DNA of 64,000 nt. Origin: Steromphala cineraria. Taxonomy: Eukaryota; Mollusca; Gastropoda; Trochida; Trochidae. The stretch lies in the NCBI GenBank assembly GCA_916613615.1, contig OU744724.1:33243607-33307606 (forward strand), in the 5' to 3' direction. The translations under genes were made by a program, and so were the position numbers. Shown here in pieces: positions 60,831 through 64,000 of this stretch; position 1 is the stretch's first letter; each line of letters begins with the position of its first letter. Below the pieces are notes generated by a model. The model did not search any database, was not told where the DNA came from, and saw only the letters and a program-made list of their open reading frames with translations.

Positions 60831-62690
60831 CGCTGGGTTGGTCCAATTGCTAGCTGCTTTAGCGGGATCTAGCGGCTTGGAGGCTGTACCGCTATAGAAG
60901 TGAGACAAGTCTTCAACTTTCTAACTCAATTTATAACTCAAGACCCAAACTGTCTGTTACGCTCCGCAATTTTATTCTCTCATTCCGCAGATATAAGAAC
61001 GAGTCGAATTATTTTTTCAGTTTTAAGGTCTGGCTGCCGTCTTAGGAGCAGCTCGATAAGCAATTAGAGAATTGAGCACGGTAAAGAGAAAGTTTAGCCG
61101 TGTTGTGCCACATGTAACAGCACTGCGAGAGATAATAGGGGACAGTGTCTGTAGGATTTCCTGGCATTAAATATTCATTTTCTTTATATCACTGGTGGCC
61201 TGCTCAATGGGTCGTCTCTGACAGTATAGGACTCGCTTGTTTGTCCATATCGACGCGTGTTTGGAGAGCGTCATTCAGCCTTCCTCCACGGTTTGCTTGA
61301 AAAGACAAGATTTTCAGACGCTTAGCTTTAATTATCGTCTGCTTTTTAGGGGTACACGAAGGCTTAGGACCCCTCTGGGGCGGCAAGAAGCGTTACCCGA
61401 CACTTCCTAACGAAATGGCTTCTGTACTGTGTGGATGGTTGCTCTAGGAAGCCGGCTTCCAACCTTCCCCATTTTCGTCCCCTTTACAGACATTACAGGC
61501 ACAATGCAAGCATTGTATGCCAACTCAATTATCTTTTTTCAGCCAGTGCATCGTAAAAATATGTTTGATTCATTCAGCGTGTGTGTATTATTACCATTTG
61601 TCATTTTAAAAATTAGATCGTTTTATGTTTGGAAAGAAAATGAATTTTTAAAACGTGTGAACTTGCGAGTGGAAGTTTTTCAAGCGGAACTGCTTTTATA
61701 ATTAGAATGTTGTAAGAAATAACGTTGCTACGGTTGTTGACGTGGAGTATTTGTTGTTTGTTTTCACAACTAACCGTGTTGACACGAATACGTATATAAC
61801 AAGGGTAGCATGTGAGCACACTTACTCAACGGTTCTATGGCAGGGGGAATGAAAGGCGTTCAGGGGATATTCTACGTGAACTCTTTCTGGCTTAGCGACA
61901 CATTGCTAACGTCACTTCGAGTCGGGCTGTTTATTTGTCGCGCTCAAACAAACTGAGTAACAGTCACAAAATCTGACATTCAAGTCTCTTGAATAAGGCG
62001 TTATGAGATACCATAATGAGAAAATGATCGTGCATCTAGAAATAGAACTCATGCTTTGTTTGACGTGTTTGTTAAAGTTGTACCAAAATTGAAAAGCCGC
62101 TTAGAATACTTTGTTATTTGTTTGTAACTGGAATTGGCTGTTTGTCACGACTTTTAGTAGTAGATTTCATATTCCACTTTAAAATTACAAGGAACAAAAT
62201 AATACTGTGACTTTGAAAACGTTCTTAACCATTTCCAGATATAAAGGCTAACTATATTTCACTTAGGTGAATTTCAAATTTTTTTAAAATTGGAAAATAT
62301 TTTATTTTGTTTATTGTTTACATACGTAATTGTTTAAGTTTGCAATTCATACCATAACAATAAGTGACTAGTATGGTTTAAAGTCGATTAACCTCTTGTT
62401 ATATTTGTCGTTCATACAAAAGCTATAGTTGAAATATAATAACTCCCTATAAAAAAATTTGAAAATCTTTGGTTTCCACTTAAAAAATCATATTCATGTG
62501 ACATTAGCATAGCATGAATACTTTTGAAACCGATAATACAGATAAAAAAGAGTATTGAAATTATCACTGAAAATTTTGTCCGATCCAGATCATGTATTGC
62601 ACTGTGAATATGTTAAACTTCCTTCTGGAAGAAGATACTTACTGCCATGTTTTAAAACAAATAGGGGTAAAAATACTTTCATTCCTTGCA
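60831..62690. other. Upstream flank, no gene seen
   Basis: Nothing recognisable beyond the promoter-proximal sequence. Short frames at 61204-61386, 61429-61701 and 61613-61819 overlap one another on opposite strands and show no domain. 60830-61480 is less AT-rich than the rest and may be promoter-associated. Confidence 0.4.
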
Positions 62691-62846
62691 GCGTTCCCCT
62701 TTAAAATGCTCCTTAATTTACACGCATGAGTGTGGTTGTTCTGTGTATTCCTTGTAACTATGTTTTTTGTTTTTATTGTACACCAGCTCTGTAATGATAC
62801 AACATGAATTCCCTTCGGGGTGATGACGTATTATTATTATTATTAA
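62690..62846 (+). mobile_element. 3' end of a LINE with (TTA)n tail
   Basis: GTACACCAGCTCTGTAATGA, then GAATTCCCTTCGGGGTGATG and five TTA units (62829-62845). A CCTTCGGGG box just before a short-motif tail is typical of non-LTR retrotransposon 3' ends. Only ~150 bp can be attributed; no coding part remains. It is a different family from the element ending at 38,460. Confidence 0.6.
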
Positions 62847-62869
62847 ATACATATCATAAACATAACTTG

Positions 62870-63182
62870 TTTTGATATTTATATATAGTTCGCTTGTCAG
62901 GTCCGAAATGCCTAGTGATTGGCGTATGACATATCATTGTGTTCGGCGTCCGTTTATCTGTAAACATTTCGCTTTTACGTCTTTTATAGTTGAAACCGTT
63001 TGTGTAGGTACTTTGTCAACGGCTAATATAGACTGTGGATTTTGGATGTGGATTTTCTAAGGTCCCTTATTGAGATCAATGGGGCCATTAATTGAAATAA
63101 CAGGGACCACACCCTTAATATCGGGTTTCAACTTCTTAACATCGAAACGCCCTAGAGAACTGAAATGTTGTACATTGATTTC
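62870..63182. other. AT-rich DNA between the LINE tail and the MITE, no gene seen
   Basis: The frames 62872-63060 and 63070-63366 have no recognisable product, and the second runs into the MITE. Nothing else noted. Confidence 0.4.
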
Positions 63183-63187
63183 TTTAA

Positions 63188-63540
63188 GGGGCAGTAGCAC
63201 GTTTTTTGTTAATTTTATATTTACATTTTTCACTGATAATTGTAAATTAATACTAAATGTATTATTTCGACACTGTCAAAAATCTCATTACACAAGCAAA
63301 TCATCCATAGTCAGAGGACAAAGTATGAAGATTCATATAAAATCCATTGGCGGCCATTTTGTGTGAACACCTTTAATTCATTTCGTGTAAGAAAAAGCAA
63401 TCGCATGGCTAAACTTTACGTGATATATTTGAATTATTACTGCTCCATTTAGTTTAAATACAATGTCTTTCAATAGGAACCATTAATTTTCATTTTACTG
63501 AAATCACCTTTTATTCCCTCTAAAAACGTGCTACTGCCCC
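63188..63540. mobile_element. 353-bp MITE with TTTAA flanks, best-preserved copy
   Basis: It begins GGGGCAGTAGCACGTTTTTT and ends AAAACGTGCTACTGCCCC. TTTAA occurs directly on both sides (63183-63187 and 63541-63545), consistent with a TTTAA or TTAA-type duplication such as piggyBac-like elements make; the superfamily is inference. The interior matches the copies at 7524-7850 and 17474-17801, including GGCCATTTTGTGTGAACACC. Confidence 0.85.
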
Positions 63541-63545
63541 TTTAA

Positions 63546-64000
63546 CCAACGTAAATTGATATTGTAGTTTCCATGTGCCTTTAGCCCTTAAAAACCACAG
63601 TGGACGATATCCTCGACTTTATCATATAGTTTTCTAAAAAATGAACATGAGAAAGCTGAAATCCTAAAAACAAGATTCCTTTTGAAATACATACTATATA
63701 ATTTGTAAAGTTGGTGATATTTTAAATTAAAAATTTAAATAAAATCTAAAACCTTCACCCTTGTACTTTTCAAGAAAAAAAGCCAGTGGTTTTAAACTTT
63801 AACAAATCACCCTTCATGCATAACTTAGAAATTTAAATCATATCAAAACCATTGTTATGAGATCTTTTTTAACCAAATCGATTCTAATGAACAATGTTGA
63901 AATATACACAAGATTGAATCATGTTTAAATTATTGTCTTTTTGATGGAAATTTTGCTTTGATTCGTCCACGCCATCATATAAAAAATTGTTTCCTTGGTT
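63546..64000. other. AT-rich DNA at the window end, no gene seen
   Basis: No frame, repeat or motif could be matched to the rest of the window. Confidence 0.5.

Overview
The window looks like nuclear DNA from an invertebrate animal, most likely a mollusc (inference). It is strongly AT-rich, has almost no long reading frames, and carries split-gene signals. It is crowded with short non-autonomous transposons. It also holds tandem-repeat elements with an ACGG microsatellite tail and a GAGCC-ATT-GGCTC hairpin, which resemble the 'pearl'/Helitron-associated elements known from bivalves. No prokaryotic features were seen: no operons, Shine-Dalgarno sites, CRISPR array or rRNA/tRNA genes.

Region 1 (1-23,420) is the most unusual part. 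It is a higher-order array in which one ~3-4 kb sequence, here called T, occurs six times in alternating orientation (T1 +, T2 -, T3 +, T4 -, T5 +, T6 -). Two copies of a same-oriented core separate T2/T3 (~7,950-10,780) and T4/T5 (~17,950-19,970). Each tandem unit (~9.2 kb between matching anchors at 11,415 and 20,614) therefore contains a large imperfect palindrome. Copies differ by indels, by private transposon insertions and by local tandem duplications (521 bp and 298 bp). The window starts inside the array, so it probably continues to the left.

Region 2 (23,420-36,940) is mostly featureless AT-rich DNA. It has a short GC-richer island with two same-frame open segments (25,138-25,638), relics of repeat families shared with other parts of the window, and a G-rich quadruplex candidate near 35,950.

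Region 3 (36,944-38,460) is a 5'-truncated non-LTR retrotransposon with the C-terminal half of a reverse transcriptase, one in-frame TAG and a 3' tail.

Region 4 (39,690-60,830, minus strand) appears to hold the only recognisable host gene. Exon 1 (60,563-60,356) encodes a signal peptide and the first half of an IGFBP-type N-terminal domain. A 3' exon (40,144-39,696) encodes a follistatin/Kazal module and a Lys/Arg-rich tail. Both splice sites are canonical and the phases match (phase 1), giving an intron of ~20.2 kb. That intron holds a MITE with a 10-bp target duplication, a 1.3-kb pearl-like element, several tandem repeats and minisatellites, a near-perfect 48-bp-stem hairpin, a 69-bp micro-MITE with a 9-bp target duplication, and GC-balanced islets that may be regulatory. 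A TATA box and a CCAAT box lie upstream of exon 1.

Region 5 (60,830-64,000) is non-coding, with a LINE 3' tail ending in a (TTA)n run and a 353-bp MITE flanked by TTTAA. Copies of that MITE also sit inside the region 1 array.
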